NCBI GenBank assembly: GCA_019694955.1
Contig: JAIBAX010000003.1
Span: 98,617 to 162,616 of the forward strand
Reading direction: 5' to 3'
Source: Chitinophagales bacterium
GTDB lineage: Bacteria; Bacteroidota; Bacteroidia; Chitinophagales; JADIYW01
DNA: 64,000 nt
Shown here: one piece after another, positions 1 through 8,190 of the stretch
Layout: each line of letters starts with the position of its first letter
How positions within the stretch are numbered: the first letter of the stretch is position 1
Notes under the pieces: model-generated
The model's database searches: none
What the model was told of the DNA's origin: nothing
What the model saw: only the letters and a program-made list of their open reading frames with translations
Made by a program: the position numbers and the translations under genes

Positions 1-791
1 CCTCCACCGATGTTGATATTGGACAAGGTCGGACATATCTTCTTTAGTTCAACAAACATATTCAAACACTTGTTCAACTCACTCCAATAGTAGGCGCTGT
101 CTTTGATACCCGAGTCAATAAAGAAATGCAACATCCGCAATTTCAACTTCGGATTAGACTTAATTTTTTCAATATAGAACGGTATCAAGTCGCGAAAACG
201 AATGCCTAAGCGAGATGTATAAAACTGATAATTGGGTTCTTCTTCTGCCGCCACACGCACACCTATGGACATTTCCTCACCATCAAAATTACTGTATGCC
301 TCCAATTCCTGCATATTGTCCAAAATCGGAATGATATGGATGAAATCATCTTTTATCAACCCCAGCAGCTTATCCGTATATGCTTTCGGCTTAAAACCAT
401 TGGCGATGATGCGTATCTTCTTATCGATTTTTCCGGCATTATACAACGCCCTAATCAAATCGATATCGTACGCTGACGAAGTTTCCAAATGCGCCTTATT
501 TTTCAATACCTCATTCAGCACAAAGGAAAAATGGTTGCTTTTTGTACAATAACAATAAAAATAACTGCCGTTATAACCCACATTCTCAAAGGCATCATGA
601 AACCAACGCCTGGCTTTGTTGATATTTTCGCCAATCTTCGGCAAATAAGTCAGCTTGAGTGGTGTCCCAAATTTTTCGATAACATTCTTCAAATCTACTT
701 TGTGAAATTGCAAATAGTCATCAATCACCTCAAAACCATCCTGAGGGAAATAATACGTCTGCTCAATCAGGTCGATATAACGGTCTCTCAT
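1..791 (-). CDS. speA: Biosynthetic arginine decarboxylase, PLP fold type III (N-terminal part)
   Basis: The reading frame runs off the left edge, so only about the first 263 residues are visible. They begin MRDRYIDLIEQTYYFPQ and contain the barrel start LTYLPKIGENINKARRWF. The segment YCYCTKSNHFSFVL carries the lysine expected to bind pyridoxal phosphate, followed by HLETSSAYDIDLI, as in alanine-racemase-fold decarboxylases. This matches the Bacteroidetes proteins annotated as arginine decarboxylase, which make agmatine from arginine for polyamine synthesis in the cytoplasm. The start is placed at 791, directly after the purine-rich AGGAAAGG. The catalytic C-terminal part lies outside the window, so a diaminopimelate or ornithine decarboxylase role cannot be fully excluded. 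Confidence 0.85.
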   Translation of the reverse strand, partial: MRDRYIDLIEQTYYFPQDGFEVIDDYLQFHKVDLKNVIEKFGTPLKLTYLPKIGENINKARRWFHDAFENVGYNGSYFYCYCTKSNHFSFVLNEVLKNKAHLETSSAYDIDLIRALYNAGKIDKKIRIIANGFKPKAYTDKLLGLIKDDFIHIIPILDNMQELEAYSNFDGEEMSIGVRVAAEEEPNYQFYTSRLGIRFRDLIPFYIEKIKSNPKLKLRMLHFFIDSGIKDSAYYWSELNKCLNMFVELKKICPTLSNINIGG

Positions 792-872
792 CCTTTCCTA
801 AATATGTTTATTAGGCAAATGTAGCAATACAGATTGTATTTTGAGCAAAATTTTACAAAAACTACCTATCAC

Positions 873-928
873 AATGGCGCCCGGGCACGCTGTCCGCTTG
901 TACACGTTACCGCTCCCATCGTTGGCGC
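873..928. repeat. Dispersed intergenic element, copy A (ATGGCGCC...TTGGCGCA)
   Basis: This non-coding stretch starts ATGGCGCCCGGGC and ends TTGGCGCA, with GTCC and TTGTAC blocks between. A longer version lies at 40698-40782 and a diverged one at 48865-48955. All three sit between genes and share the edges and the GCTACC-like middle. It is probably a non-autonomous interspersed element; its function is unknown. Confidence 0.6.
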
Positions 929-1023
929 AAATCCCCGCAAAAAAAATAATACATGGATAAATACCATCATCACAGGTCAAATGTCAACACCTTTGAGTCA
1001 ATATCACAAAAATAATTATACAA

Positions 1024-1083
1024 TAGTCCATTAATAATCCCAATTCCCTGTTCTCGTGTCTCCACGAGAACGCGAGTGGAATG
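1024..1083. repeat. Palindromic element with TAGTCCA ends, copy 1
   Basis: The element starts TAGTCCATTAATAA, continues CCAATTCCCTGTTCTCGTG and forms a hairpin with CACGAGAAC. It is the reverse complement, with small changes, of 54549-54609, where the palindrome is perfect and both TAGTCCA/TGGACTA ends survive. Here the right end has decayed to GTGGAATGG. It has the size and shape of a MITE-like or REP-like element. Confidence 0.65.
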
Positions 1084-1226
1084 GGTAATTTTGGATAAAT
1101 TAATAAAATCTAGCATCACAGGTCAATACTTTGAGTCCTTAGTGCCTTCTTTGCGAAACTTCGTGATACAAGAACATGAATAGTCCTATCATGGATTCCT
1201 GAACTGAAAAACCGCCAACTATTTAC

Positions 1227-1234
1227 TATTTTTG
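1227..1234 (+). promoter_or_regulatory. Possible Bacteroidetes -7 element upstream of argS
   Basis: TATTTTTG fits the TAnnTTTG -7 consensus of the Bacteroidetes housekeeping sigma factor and lies 18 bp before the proposed argS ATG. No clear TTTG is seen at the -33 position, so support is only partial. Confidence 0.4.
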
Positions 1235-1252
1235 ACCCGAAAACAAACAATA

Positions 1253-3154
1253 ATGAGCAATTTCCAAGGTTTTGAACAACTGATTACAGAAAATACAGTG
1301 CTGGCACTGAAAGAATTATTCGATATAGACATCACACCAAGCCAAGTAACACTCAACGAACCGCCAAAGGATTTCGATGGTGAATGTACATTGGTAATTT
1401 TCCCATTTGTGCGATTTACAAAAAAAAGCCCCGAAGAAACAGGGCAATTGATCGGTCATTTCCTGAAAGAAAAAATACCCTTCATACGCGAAACCACCGC
1501 CGTAAAAGGCTTCCTTAACATAGCTTTCTCCGATGAATATTGGATGCAATTCCTCACACAAGAAGCCCTAAGTCCTGATTTTGGCAAACCGCAACCAAAA
1601 GCTGAGAAAATCCTCATAGAGTATTCTTCACCCAATACGAACAAACCACTGCATTTAGGGCATGTTCGCAATATCGTCCTTGGCAACGCTTTGGAAGGCT
1701 TATTGAAAGAAGCAGGTTATAATGTTTCTACCTGCTGCCTCGTAAACGACAGAGGTATTCACATCTGCAAATCTATGCTGGCGTGGCAATTATCCGGATT
1801 AAATGAAACACCGGAATCTTCGGGATTAAAAGGAGATAAACTGGTCGGTAAATACTATGTCGAATTCGACAAAATTTATAACACACAGGCAAAACAATGC
1901 CTCGAAAATTGGCAAAAAGGCGATTTCACAGGACAAAATGCGGCTACTAAAGACAAATACTTACTTTTAGCAGCAAAATTAAACACCACTAAAGACGAGG
2001 AAGAAAGCAAAAAACTCGAATCGGCGATAAAAGACCTCGCCAAAGAAAATACACCCATCATGGCACAAGCCCGAGAAATGTTGCTAAAATGGGAAGCCGG
2101 AGACGAAGCAACCCTCTCTCTATGGAAAACCATGAACCAATGGGTGTACGACGGTTTCGCCGTCACCTATAAGGAAATGGGCGTTCATTTCGACAAATTC
2201 TACTATGAATCGGATACCTATTTGCTGGGCAAAGACACCATTCAAAAGGGTTTGAAGGAAGAAATCTTCTATAAAAAAGAAGACAACTCTGTATGGATAG
2301 ACCTCACTGCCGAAGGTCTAGATGAGAAATTAGTCCTCAGAGGAGATGGTACATCCGTATATATAACGCAGGATATCGGCACTGCCAACTTAAAATATAG
2401 CGAATTCAAGATGGACAAATCTATATATGTAGTTGGCAATGAGCAAGATTACCATTTCAAAGTACTGAAACTCATCCTGCAGAAGTTAAAAGAACCGCAC
2501 GCTGAAGGGTTATTGCATTTTTCCTATGGCATGGTAGATTTGCCCAGTGGCAAAATGAAATCCCGCGAAGGCACAGTGGTAGATGCCGATGACTTGATGC
2601 AAGAAATGATTTTAGCTGCCAAAAGCCAAACGGAAGAACTCGGTAAAGTAGAAGGATTATCAGAAGAAGATGCATGGAATTTGTATAAAATTGTCGGACT
2701 TGGGGCTTTGAAATTCTTCTTACTAAGAGTAGATCCCAGAAAAAGAATCTTATTTAATCCCGAAGAATCTATTGATTTACATGGATATACGGCAACATTC
2801 GTACAGTATGCTTATGCGAGAATTCAGAGCATTTTAAAACGTGCGGAAACTGTTGAGATTTCAGGAAGTCTATCAAAAACTACCCTTGAATCGCTAGAAA
2901 AGGAAGTGCTACAACTTTTGTATAAGTATTCCCAAAACTTAGAAATCGCCGCTACTGAGTTGAACCCAGCAAGAATAATAGACTATGCTTATGAAATTGC
3001 TAAGCTTTATAATAAACTCTATGCGCACCACAGCATCTTCGCCGCCGATACAGCCGCCGATACTCAATTCAGGATACAACTTTCCAAAGCCTGCGGGCAA
3101 CTCATCAAAAGATGCTTCAACATGTTGGGCTTAGAAGCTCCGGATAGGATGTAG
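1253..3154 (+). CDS. argS: Arginyl-tRNA synthetase
   Basis: Class I aminoacyl-tRNA synthetase that charges tRNA-Arg in the cytoplasm. The sequence shows an N-terminal additional domain, the HIGH signature as HLGHVRN after SSPNTNKP, a KMSKS-like KMKSREGTVV, and an all-helical DALR anticodon-binding end (FVQYAYARIQSILKRAE). The frame is open from a TTG at 1232, but ATG at 1253 (MSNFQGFEQL) is the better start and gives about 633 residues. A lysine- and glutamate-rich insertion (TTKDEEESKKLESAIKDLAK) splits the catalytic domain, as in other Bacteroidetes enzymes. It is a stand-alone gene, followed by decayed repeats. Confidence 0.95.
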   Translation: MSNFQGFEQLITENTVLALKELFDIDITPSQVTLNEPPKDFDGECTLVIFPFVRFTKKSPEETGQLIGHFLKEKIPFIRETTAVKGFLNIAFSDEYWMQFLTQEALSPDFGKPQPKAEKILIEYSSPNTNKPLHLGHVRNIVLGNALEGLLKEAGYNVSTCCLVNDRGIHICKSMLAWQLSGLNETPESSGLKGDKLVGKYYVEFDKIYNTQAKQCLENWQKGDFTGQNAATKDKYLLLAAKLNTTKDEEESKKLESAIKDLAKENTPIMAQAREMLLKWEAGDEATLSLWKTMNQWVYDGFAVTYKEMGVHFDKFYYESDTYLLGKDTIQKGLKEEIFYKKEDNSVWIDLTAEGLDEKLVLRGDGTSVYITQDIGTANLKYSEFKMDKSIYVVGNEQDYHFKVLKLILQKLKEPHAEGLLHFSYGMVDLPSGKMKSREGTVVDADDLMQEMILAAKSQTEELGKVEGLSEEDAWNLYKIVGLGALKFFLLRVDPRKRILFNPEESIDLHGYTATFVQYAYARIQSILKRAETVEISGSLSKTTLESLEKEVLQLLYKYSQNLEIAATELNPARIIDYAYEIAKLYNKLYAHHSIFAADTAADTQFRIQLSKACGQLIKRCFNMLGLEAPDRM

Positions 3155-3474
3155 TAATTGGTGGTTAGTTAGAAGAAATTTGGGAAGAATATTCTGCAAA
3201 GGCACACAAGGCATCTTAGGGTGCTTAGTGCCTTCTTAGTGGAACTTTGTGATACAATAATCAGCGGTTTAAATGCTCAAAATATTATATCACAATGGCA
3301 CTCAGAGAAGCAGAAAGGCACACGAAGCATCTTTATGACTGAAAACCGTAACATCTCACCCTATGCCTTTGGGTGCTTAGTGCCTTCTTAAAATCATCGT
3401 AAAAGTTACTGCGCTGCGAAGCTTCCGTAAATCATTGCTCATAAACTATATTTCCGTTACTTTTATACAACTTA
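3155..3474. other. Gene-free stretch with decayed intergenic repeats
   Basis: No plausible gene is visible. The stretch holds repeated phrases such as GGTGCTTAGTGCCTTCTTAGT and AAGGCACAC, which also occur near 1130-1170 and, weakly, near 39341-39390. The phrase ATCGTAAAAGTTACTG at about 3394 recurs at about 7354. These are low-copy interspersed remnants that mark the left edge of the accessory island. Confidence 0.5.
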
Positions 3475-3975
3475 TTATTCCACAACTTTTTTAAACATCA
3501 TATTATCCTCACTAAACTCTATCCAAGCATCGGACATATTTCCTAAATAAACTTGATATAGATTCCCATTTTCTTTAATAATTTCAAAATCAATATATGG
3601 ATTTTGATAATTAATGCTTGAAGCAGTTAATTCATTAAAATTCTTATTAGCTTCTCTTTTTAATGCCATAAAAGATAGATTTGCATCCAAATTAATGCCA
3701 TTAAATTTAGTATGAACCGATAAATTATTGGGATTATTGTCTGAATAAATAAAATACCCTTCTTGATAACATAAAAAATTACCAATACTATCTAAAATAT
3801 TAATTTTAAAACTAAAAATAGTTGTTTTGCTAAACGCCTTATTGCTCCAGCATGATGAGTAATTTTTTACTGTATATTTTGAGTTAGAATATATTCTTAA
3901 AATATTGCTTTCTTGACACAAAGATTCTTTAGTGTATAAAAATAAAACAAGCGTTAACAAAACAAAGTATTTCAT
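3475..3975 (-). CDS. Small secreted protein, immunity-like (unknown family)
   Basis: The 166-residue protein starts MKYFVLLTLVLFLYTKESLC, a signal peptide that ends in cysteine, so it may be lipidated or simply exported. The rest is a hydrophilic mixed alpha/beta protein that I do not recognise. The start is about 10 bp after a short frame (3985-4140) that looks like the C-terminal tail of a larger protein. The same arrangement recurs at 4513, 5515, 8189, 8907 and 9862. I infer an immunity protein against a lost toxin tail; the sequence alone does not prove this. Confidence 0.6.
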   Translation of the reverse strand: MKYFVLLTLVLFLYTKESLCQESNILRIYSNSKYTVKNYSSCWSNKAFSKTTIFSFKINILDSIGNFLCYQEGYFIYSDNNPNNLSVHTKFNGINLDANLSFMALKREANKNFNELTASSINYQNPYIDFEIIKENGNLYQVYLGNMSDAWIEFSEDNMMFKKVVE

Positions 3976-3984
3976 AGTTTTTAA

Positions 3985-4140
3985 TTATCTATTAAAGGCT
4001 CTTCTAATGCCTTCGAAACCAAATCTGTAATATGCGTTTTTTGCACTTTTTGCAAAGGCCACAACTTTTGCTTCCCGCAAAACACAAAAGTCAATAGTTT
4101 GGTCTGTATACAATTTGAGGCAACCCAAGTTTTTACTTAT
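3985..4140 (-). pseudogene. Orphan C-terminal tail fragment A
   Basis: An open frame without a start codon ends in VVAFAKSAKNAYYRFGF, then EGIRRAFNR and a stop, just upstream of the secreted gene at 3975. Its N-terminal side runs into the recurrent linker, where it reads NLGCLKLYTD. That phrase is also produced by the linker upstream of tail B. It looks like the severed end of a polymorphic toxin that kept its immunity gene. Confidence 0.45.
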
Positions 4141-4463
4141 TTACTACGCTAAGATAGCAGTATTTTTGTTTAGGAAGTAATGCAAGGAATCATGATTTTT
4201 TTGACCGTAAAACTCTGTGTTGATTGCTCCGGATTTGGACTGAACGGACTGTTTTTTTTAGGATTTTCTACAACAAAAAAGGAAAGAATCGTTTCCAATC
4301 TTTTCCTTTTTATCTATCTGAATCTGTAATGTGATTCTATTTCATCATCCTTTTATTGGTTTATATCTGGTTGTATTTTTAATTTTTGACTTTTTCATAA
4401 CTCATTCATTACCAAAGTTGTCCAATTATTCGTACGCTTTAGTTTTGTTTTTACTTAGACAGC
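4103..4463. repeat. Recurrent inter-module linker, copy L1
   Basis: A non-coding block of about 360 bp runs from CTGTATACAATTTGAGG to ACTTAGACAGC and is closely repeated at 5168-5523. Its second half recurs at 6147-6330 and its first half at 9554-9700. It contains the hairpin GGAAAGA...TCTTTTCC flanked by A and T runs, a likely bidirectional terminator. The stem bases differ in a compensatory way between copies. Confidence 0.75.
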
Positions 4464-4512
4464 CCCCAGCGATGTACTAAGTTACAATAAACTTAGTTTA
4501 GGAACTTATCCT

Positions 4513-4974
4513 TTAAATCCCTTCCGTATAGCTTCTAACAAAGTTCCATTTGCCGTCTTGATATTTATATTCAAAATAATACCAATTCAAAATTATTCCA
4601 TTTCGAGAATAAAAATATCTAGGTGAAAATTTTTCAGTATAAAAATGTAAAAATTCATAAACAATTTTATCATCTACTATTTCAATTTTATTAAGAGAAT
4701 AATAATTTACAAAACTCCTTTTTTTAAAAAAATTGCCAATAGCGTAATTATACTTTATATAATTTATTCCAAATTTTGCTGAATCATTTTTATCACCAAT
4801 TGATTGGAAATCATAGATGTACTTTTCTTCATTTGTCCCATAACGCTCATCCATTTTTTCTATAAACTTTGCCTTAACATCAATATTAGGAGACAACTCT
4901 TGGGATAGAACTGATAAAGTAACAAAACATAGTGAGATAATGGCTAACCCTTTTCTAATCATAAACTTTTTCAC
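4513..4974 (-). CDS. Small secreted protein, immunity-like (unknown family)
   Basis: The 153-residue exported protein has a signal peptide (MIRKGLAIISLCFVTLSVLS, cleavage near QEL) and then a lysine- and tyrosine-rich domain without a family motif I recognise. A GTG at 4974 and an ATG at 4962 are both usable; ATG 4962 gives the cleaner signal peptide. The 3' end of a toxin-tail-like frame (4955-5116) overlaps the start, implying translational coupling. The linker L2 lies upstream of that tail and L1 lies downstream of this gene. The size, export signal and coupling suggest an immunity protein. Confidence 0.6.
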   Translation of the reverse strand: MKKFMIRKGLAIISLCFVTLSVLSQELSPNIDVKAKFIEKMDERYGTNEEKYIYDFQSIGDKNDSAKFGINYIKYNYAIGNFFKKRSFVNYYSLNKIEIVDDKIVYEFLHFYTEKFSPRYFYSRNGIILNWYYFEYKYQDGKWNFVRSYTEGI

Positions 4975-5116
4975 TTAACTTCTTTAATTTATCAAATTCA
5001 ATAGTTGGATTTTCTGATACTTTCTTATCATTATAAGAAGTAACAATTTTTTCTCCTTTACTCCATTTAACATAACCAATACCAGTTTGCGGTTGAGTTT
5101 CAATAATTTTCCACAT
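4955..5116 (-). pseudogene. Orphan C-terminal tail fragment B
   Basis: A 53-residue frame starts MWKIIETQPQTGIGYVKWSK and ends FDKLKKLSEKVYD. Immediately upstream, in another frame, is LKLYTDMRELIVINKG, then TIKEIEAHVENY and a stop. The two read as one protein broken by a frameshift near 5110. The ending resembles tail C (IKELKKLSNKVYK). It overlaps the next gene, as toxin and immunity genes commonly do. Confidence 0.5.
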
Positions 5117-5167
5117 GAGCCTCTATTTCCTTAATTGTTCCTTTATTGATAACTATCAATTCTCTCA

Positions 5168-5523
5168 TATCTGTATACAATTTGAGGCAACCCAAGTTTT
5201 TACCTATTTATTACACTAAGATAGTAAGTTTTTTTGTTTAGGAGGCAATGCAAGGAATAATGATTTTTTTGACCGTGGTACTCGGTGTTGATTTCTCCGG
5301 CCTTTTACTGAACAAACTTGCTTTTTACGATTTTTTATAACAAAAAAAGGAGAGAACTGTTTCCAATTTTCTCCCTTTTTTCTATCTGAACCTGTAATTT
5401 GATTCTATTTCATCATTGGCTAATATCTGGTTGTAGTTTTAATTTTTGACTTTTACATAGCTCATTCATTACCAGTGTTGTCCAAATTTTCGTACGCTTT
5501 AGTTTAGTTTTTACTTAGACAGC
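5168..5523. repeat. Recurrent inter-module linker, copy L2
   Basis: Near-duplicate of L1 with the same order of blocks: CAATTTGAGGCAACCCAAG, GCTAAGATAG, the hairpin GGAGAGAA...TTCTCCC with A/T runs on both sides, ATATCTGGTTGTA, TTCGTACGCTTTAG and ACTTAGACAGC. Its right edge supplies the stop codon of the lipoprotein gene at 5515, so the junction is fused directly to coding sequence. Confidence 0.75.
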
Positions 5524-5967
5524 GCTGACTAAAAGAATTGTATAAGACTGACCATCAACTTGATATATGGAGTTGATGATATTATTTATTTTTAATGTAA
5601 TTTCTCTTCCATCAATTCGAAAGAATATATAAAACTCGCCATTTCTCTTAAATATCTTATATTCAGAATTAAGTGAGGTAGTTACCCACCTTTGATCTTG
5701 ACAATTAATTACACTTCCAAATTCCATTATTTTACTTTTGCTTTCATTAGTAACAATGGGTTTGTAAAAGAAATAATGACATGGATCATAGTCAAACTTA
5801 TTCAAATAAAGATTTCTACTACTTACTAAAATTTTATCTTGATAAATTGTATCAAATATATTTTCGCTTGTATACCATTCTTTATTTACTATAAGTTTAT
5901 TTAAATTAATACTACATGAACTAATCAATATTGGTATAAAGAATAATAGTATGAATTTCTTATTCAT
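5515..5967 (-). CDS. Small lipoprotein, immunity-like (unknown family)
   Basis: With the start at 5967 the product begins MNKKFILLFFIPILISSCSI, a signal peptidase II lipobox (ISSC), and is about 150 residues long. The upstream in-frame extension to 6018 (MIQKRIRTRVKAIN) precedes the lipobox signal and is unlikely to be used. No family motif is recognised. The gene follows tail fragment C by about 10 bp and ends inside linker L2. This is the same tail-then-exported-protein pattern as its neighbours, so an immunity role is inferred. Confidence 0.55.
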   Translation of the reverse strand: MNKKFILLFFIPILISSCSINLNKLIVNKEWYTSENIFDTIYQDKILVSSRNLYLNKFDYDPCHYFFYKPIVTNESKSKIMEFGSVINCQDQRWVTTSLNSEYKIFKRNGEFYIFFRIDGREITLKINNIINSIYQVDGQSYTILLVSAV

Positions 5968-5977
5968 TTTTAGATAG

Positions 5978-6142
5978 TTAATTGCCTTTACCCTTGTTCT
6001 TATTCTTTTTTGTATCATCCTTTGATTTTTCCACTTTATAAACTTTATTACTTAGCTTCTTTAATTCTTTAATAGATAAAGTAATGTTTTGACCTATTTG
6101 TGTACCATAATATGTTAAGACATTTTCTTGTGTATATGTCAT
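5978..6142 (-). pseudogene. Orphan C-terminal tail fragment C
   Basis: A 54-residue frame starts MTYTQENVLTYYGTQIGQNI, contains IKELKKLSNKVYK and ends in a lysine/asparagine-rich KSKDDTKKNKNKGKGN. It lies just upstream of the lipoprotein gene at 5967 and just downstream, in transcription order, of linker L3. The LKKLS-KVY core is shared with tail B. It is too short to be a toxin by itself. Confidence 0.5.
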
Positions 6143-6146
6143 TTCA

Positions 6147-6330
6147 GAATGAAAGAACTATTTCCAATTCTCTCCTTTTTTATATCTAAGCCTGTAATTT
6201 GATTCTATTTCATCATCGTTTTACTGGTTTATATCTGGTTGTATTTTTAATTTTTGACTTTTATATAACTCATTCATTACCAGTGTTGTCCAAATTTTCG
6301 TACGCTTTAGTTTAGTTTTTACTTATACCG
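6147..6330. repeat. Recurrent inter-module linker, copy L3 (second half only)
   Basis: The block matches the distal half of L1 and L2: GAAAGAACTATTTCCAATTC hairpin region, TCTGGTTGTA, TTCGTACGCTTTAG and a final TTTACTTATACCGCG. The first half is missing, so recombination has joined it directly to tail C. The following 6331-6550 is AT-rich and shows no gene. Confidence 0.7.
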
Positions 6331-6550
6331 CGCTGGGCGTAATTTCATTATTTGTAAAGGAAAATTCAAATTTCATATCACCTTTTTTTCTAACGCTAAG
6401 CATTAGGATTTATCACCAAATTTAAACACTTTTTCTCTAATGCGTAATTTGGGTTTAAAGCAAATTTATCTCTTTTATTTGAACGCTTAGAAAATCCTAT
6501 ATAAGGAACTCCTTTAGGTTGCAGAAAGGCAGTCCATAGTACGAAAAGAA

Positions 6551-6849
6551 TTAAAGGAATGTGTGTTTTTTAGGGTCTTTTCTGTTATCAAATACTCTAA
6601 TTATCTCAATATATTTTAGTTCATCATGGTAGTAAATAGAGTTATGCTTTGACACAACACATTTTCTTATATGCCTTTTCTTATTTACAATAGGGAATAG
6701 CTTGGGATTGGATTCTATACGTTTAACAGAAGTATCGATATCATTATGAAAATCCGTTGCTACTTCTATATTCCAATTTTTAGCAGATAATTATTTATAG
6801 ACAATACATCTTGTTGGGCGTCTTTAGACCAGATACTTTCAAGTCGCAT
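6551..6849 (-). pseudogene. RelE/ParE-family toxin, frameshifted
   Basis: Translation from ATG 6849, which overlaps the antitoxin stop, gives MRLESIWSKDAQQDVLSINN, then YLLK. The frame is then lost in an A5 tract near 6777-6781. With one added base it continues NWNIEVATDFHNDIDTSVKR, IESNPKLFPI, KKRHIRKCVV and IRVFDNRKDPKK to a stop at 6551. This is the usual layout of a RelE/ParE ribonuclease- or gyrase-targeting toxin of about 98 residues. As written it would stop after about 27 residues and be inactive. Confidence 0.7.
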
Positions 6850-7096
6850 TAGCAATAGAATTACGCAATTTTCTCATTACATCAGAATGCTTAATACCAC
6901 CATTCTTTCTAATATCATCCATAGCATCTATGATACCTTTTTTTTGTTCTTCGGTAAGGGTGTCATCATTCCAATCATCGCTTTGTTCCTTTTTTAAGTC
7001 CCTTATTTTTTGAATGATTGTAACATCTTCAACGGCAGAAAGCCATTGAAGATGTTCTAATTTTTGATTTAAAATGGTTGCATCAACATTAACCAT
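6839..7096 (-). CDS. Antitoxin of a RelE/ParE-type module
   Basis: An 85-residue acidic protein starts at ATG 7096 (MVNVDATILNQKLEHLQWLS); a TTG at 7117 is a less likely start. It has a predicted long helix (VTIIQKIRDLKKEQ) and a basic C-terminus. It overlaps the frameshifted toxin by 11 bp, the normal order for type II systems. The family is not identified with certainty. A TATATTTG at 7115-7122 on the minus strand could be its -7 element. It may persist as a solitary antitoxin now that the toxin is broken. Confidence 0.6.
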   Translation of the reverse strand: MVNVDATILNQKLEHLQWLSAVEDVTIIQKIRDLKKEQSDDWNDDTLTEEQKKGIIDAMDDIRKNGGIKHSDVMRKLRNSIANAT

Positions 7097-7401
7097 AGCT
7101 TTTATTTTGTAGTACAAATATAGTCAAAAAGCGCATTAAAATCTATGCTGTTTTCTAAATACTTAGACAGCACAGTGCGCTTTATAGATTTATGTAAAAA
7201 AAGTAGACCCACTATAGGTGGTGAGACTAAACAAGGTAAATTATAGCATAACATCTATATCTCCTCTTTATTTTCACTCAATACAAATTTATGCACTTTT
7301 TTTTTACTTTTTTATTTGGTTTTTATGATATCACCTTAGAACCTCTTTTAATAAAATCATCGTAAAAGTTGCTGTGTAGTAACGACTTAAAATGATTTGG
7401 A

Positions 7402-7433
7402 TTTGCTTTTCTGTGCCTTTTTTGCTAATTTTG
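7402..7433 (+). promoter_or_regulatory. Bacteroidetes-type promoter for the second TA module
   Basis: TTTG at 7402-7405, a 20-bp spacer and TAATTTTG at 7426-7433 match the -33/-7 consensus of the Bacteroidetes primary sigma factor. The antitoxin ATG is 66 bp downstream. The rest of 7118-7463 is AT-rich and holds no gene. Confidence 0.65.
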
Positions 7434-7499
7434 CTCTATAAATTAACATATCTCTAAAAAAAATTGCACCATGCAAGTTTTATTAGACAGCAAAATAGT

Positions 7500-7715
7500 A
7501 TGAGACACGTTACTATATATACAACAGATAAGGACTACAGCCACTTCATAGAACTGGCTAAAAACCTACATTACGTTAAAAAAATTGAAACGGACGATGA
7601 GCCTACCAAGGAAGAAATTGTCAGTAATTTAAAAAGAGGTTTTGAGGAAATGGCTTTGATTAAAAAAGGAAAGTTAAAAACCACTTCTTTAAAAGACTTT
7701 TTGAATGAGTTATAA
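7500..7715 (+). CDS. Antitoxin of a HigB/RelE-type module
   Basis: The product is 71 residues from ATG 7500 (MRHVTIYTTDKDYSHFIELA). The in-frame extension to 7464 is rejected because the sequence from MRHV onward matches the compact antitoxins seen beside RelE-type toxins. The C-terminal IKKGKLKTTSLKDFLNEL is a typical toxin-wrapping tail. The stop overlaps the ATG of the downstream toxin frame. It has its own good promoter, so it is likely expressed even though the toxin gene carries a stop. Confidence 0.65.
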   Translation: MRHVTIYTTDKDYSHFIELAKNLHYVKKIETDDEPTKEEIVSNLKRGFEEMALIKKGKLKTTSLKDFLNEL

Positions 7716-8067
7716 CATTGAACTTACCGACAACTTTAAAAAGGAAGCTAAGAAACTCATTAAAAAATATGCTTCGCTTCGTACAGAAATTGCAGCGATT
7801 GGTAAGTAACTTGCCGAAAACCCAACTACTGGAACGCCTTTAGGTAATGATGTTTATAAAATACGCCTTGCCATTGCTTCTAAAAATAAAGGAAAATCTG
7901 GAGGTGCGAGGATTATCAAATTTGTAAAAATTATTGATGAAACAGTTTTCCTTCTTTCCATATACAACAAAGGCAAAAAAGACACTGTCTCTGACAAAGA
8001 AATTGAAGAACTTTTGAAAGGTTTTAACTACAACTTACAAACCGATGATAAAGGCAATATTGAATAA
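7705..8067 (+). pseudogene. RelE/HigB-type toxin with in-frame stop
   Basis: The 121-codon frame from ATG 7705 reads MSYNIELTDNFKKEAKKLIK, KYASLRTEIAAIGK, then TAA at 7807-7809, then LAENPTTGTPLGNDVYKIRL, IKFVKIIDETVFLLSIYNKG and an end at 8067. This is the full length and order of a RelE-superfamily toxin. A single CAA-to-TAA change would explain the stop. It is a second, independent loss of a toxin within 1.5 kb. Confidence 0.75.
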
Positions 8068-8083
8068 ATCGAGTATTTTTTAG

Positions 8084-8190
8084 TTTTTTTGCAATCTTTT
8101 ACAACTAAAAATGAGAAAACCATTTTCTTACATTCTCCTTTTTATACAACTTCCCATTTTCTAAATGCCTCTATTTCTATCTACCACTTT
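8084..8190. repeat. Recurrent inter-module linker, copy L5 (short form)
   Basis: This block matches the distal part of L4 (about 9700-9810): TTTTTTGCAAT, AATGAGAAAACC, ACATTCTCCTTT, and ACCACTTT at the right edge. It includes the hairpin GAGAA...TTCTC followed by a T run, a probable terminator for the minus-strand gene at 8189 whose stop it abuts. Confidence 0.65.

Noticed and set aside
489..824. Plus-strand open frames over 232-824
   Set aside because: They lie antisense to the arginine decarboxylase frame, which has clear conserved motifs, and encode no recognisable protein.
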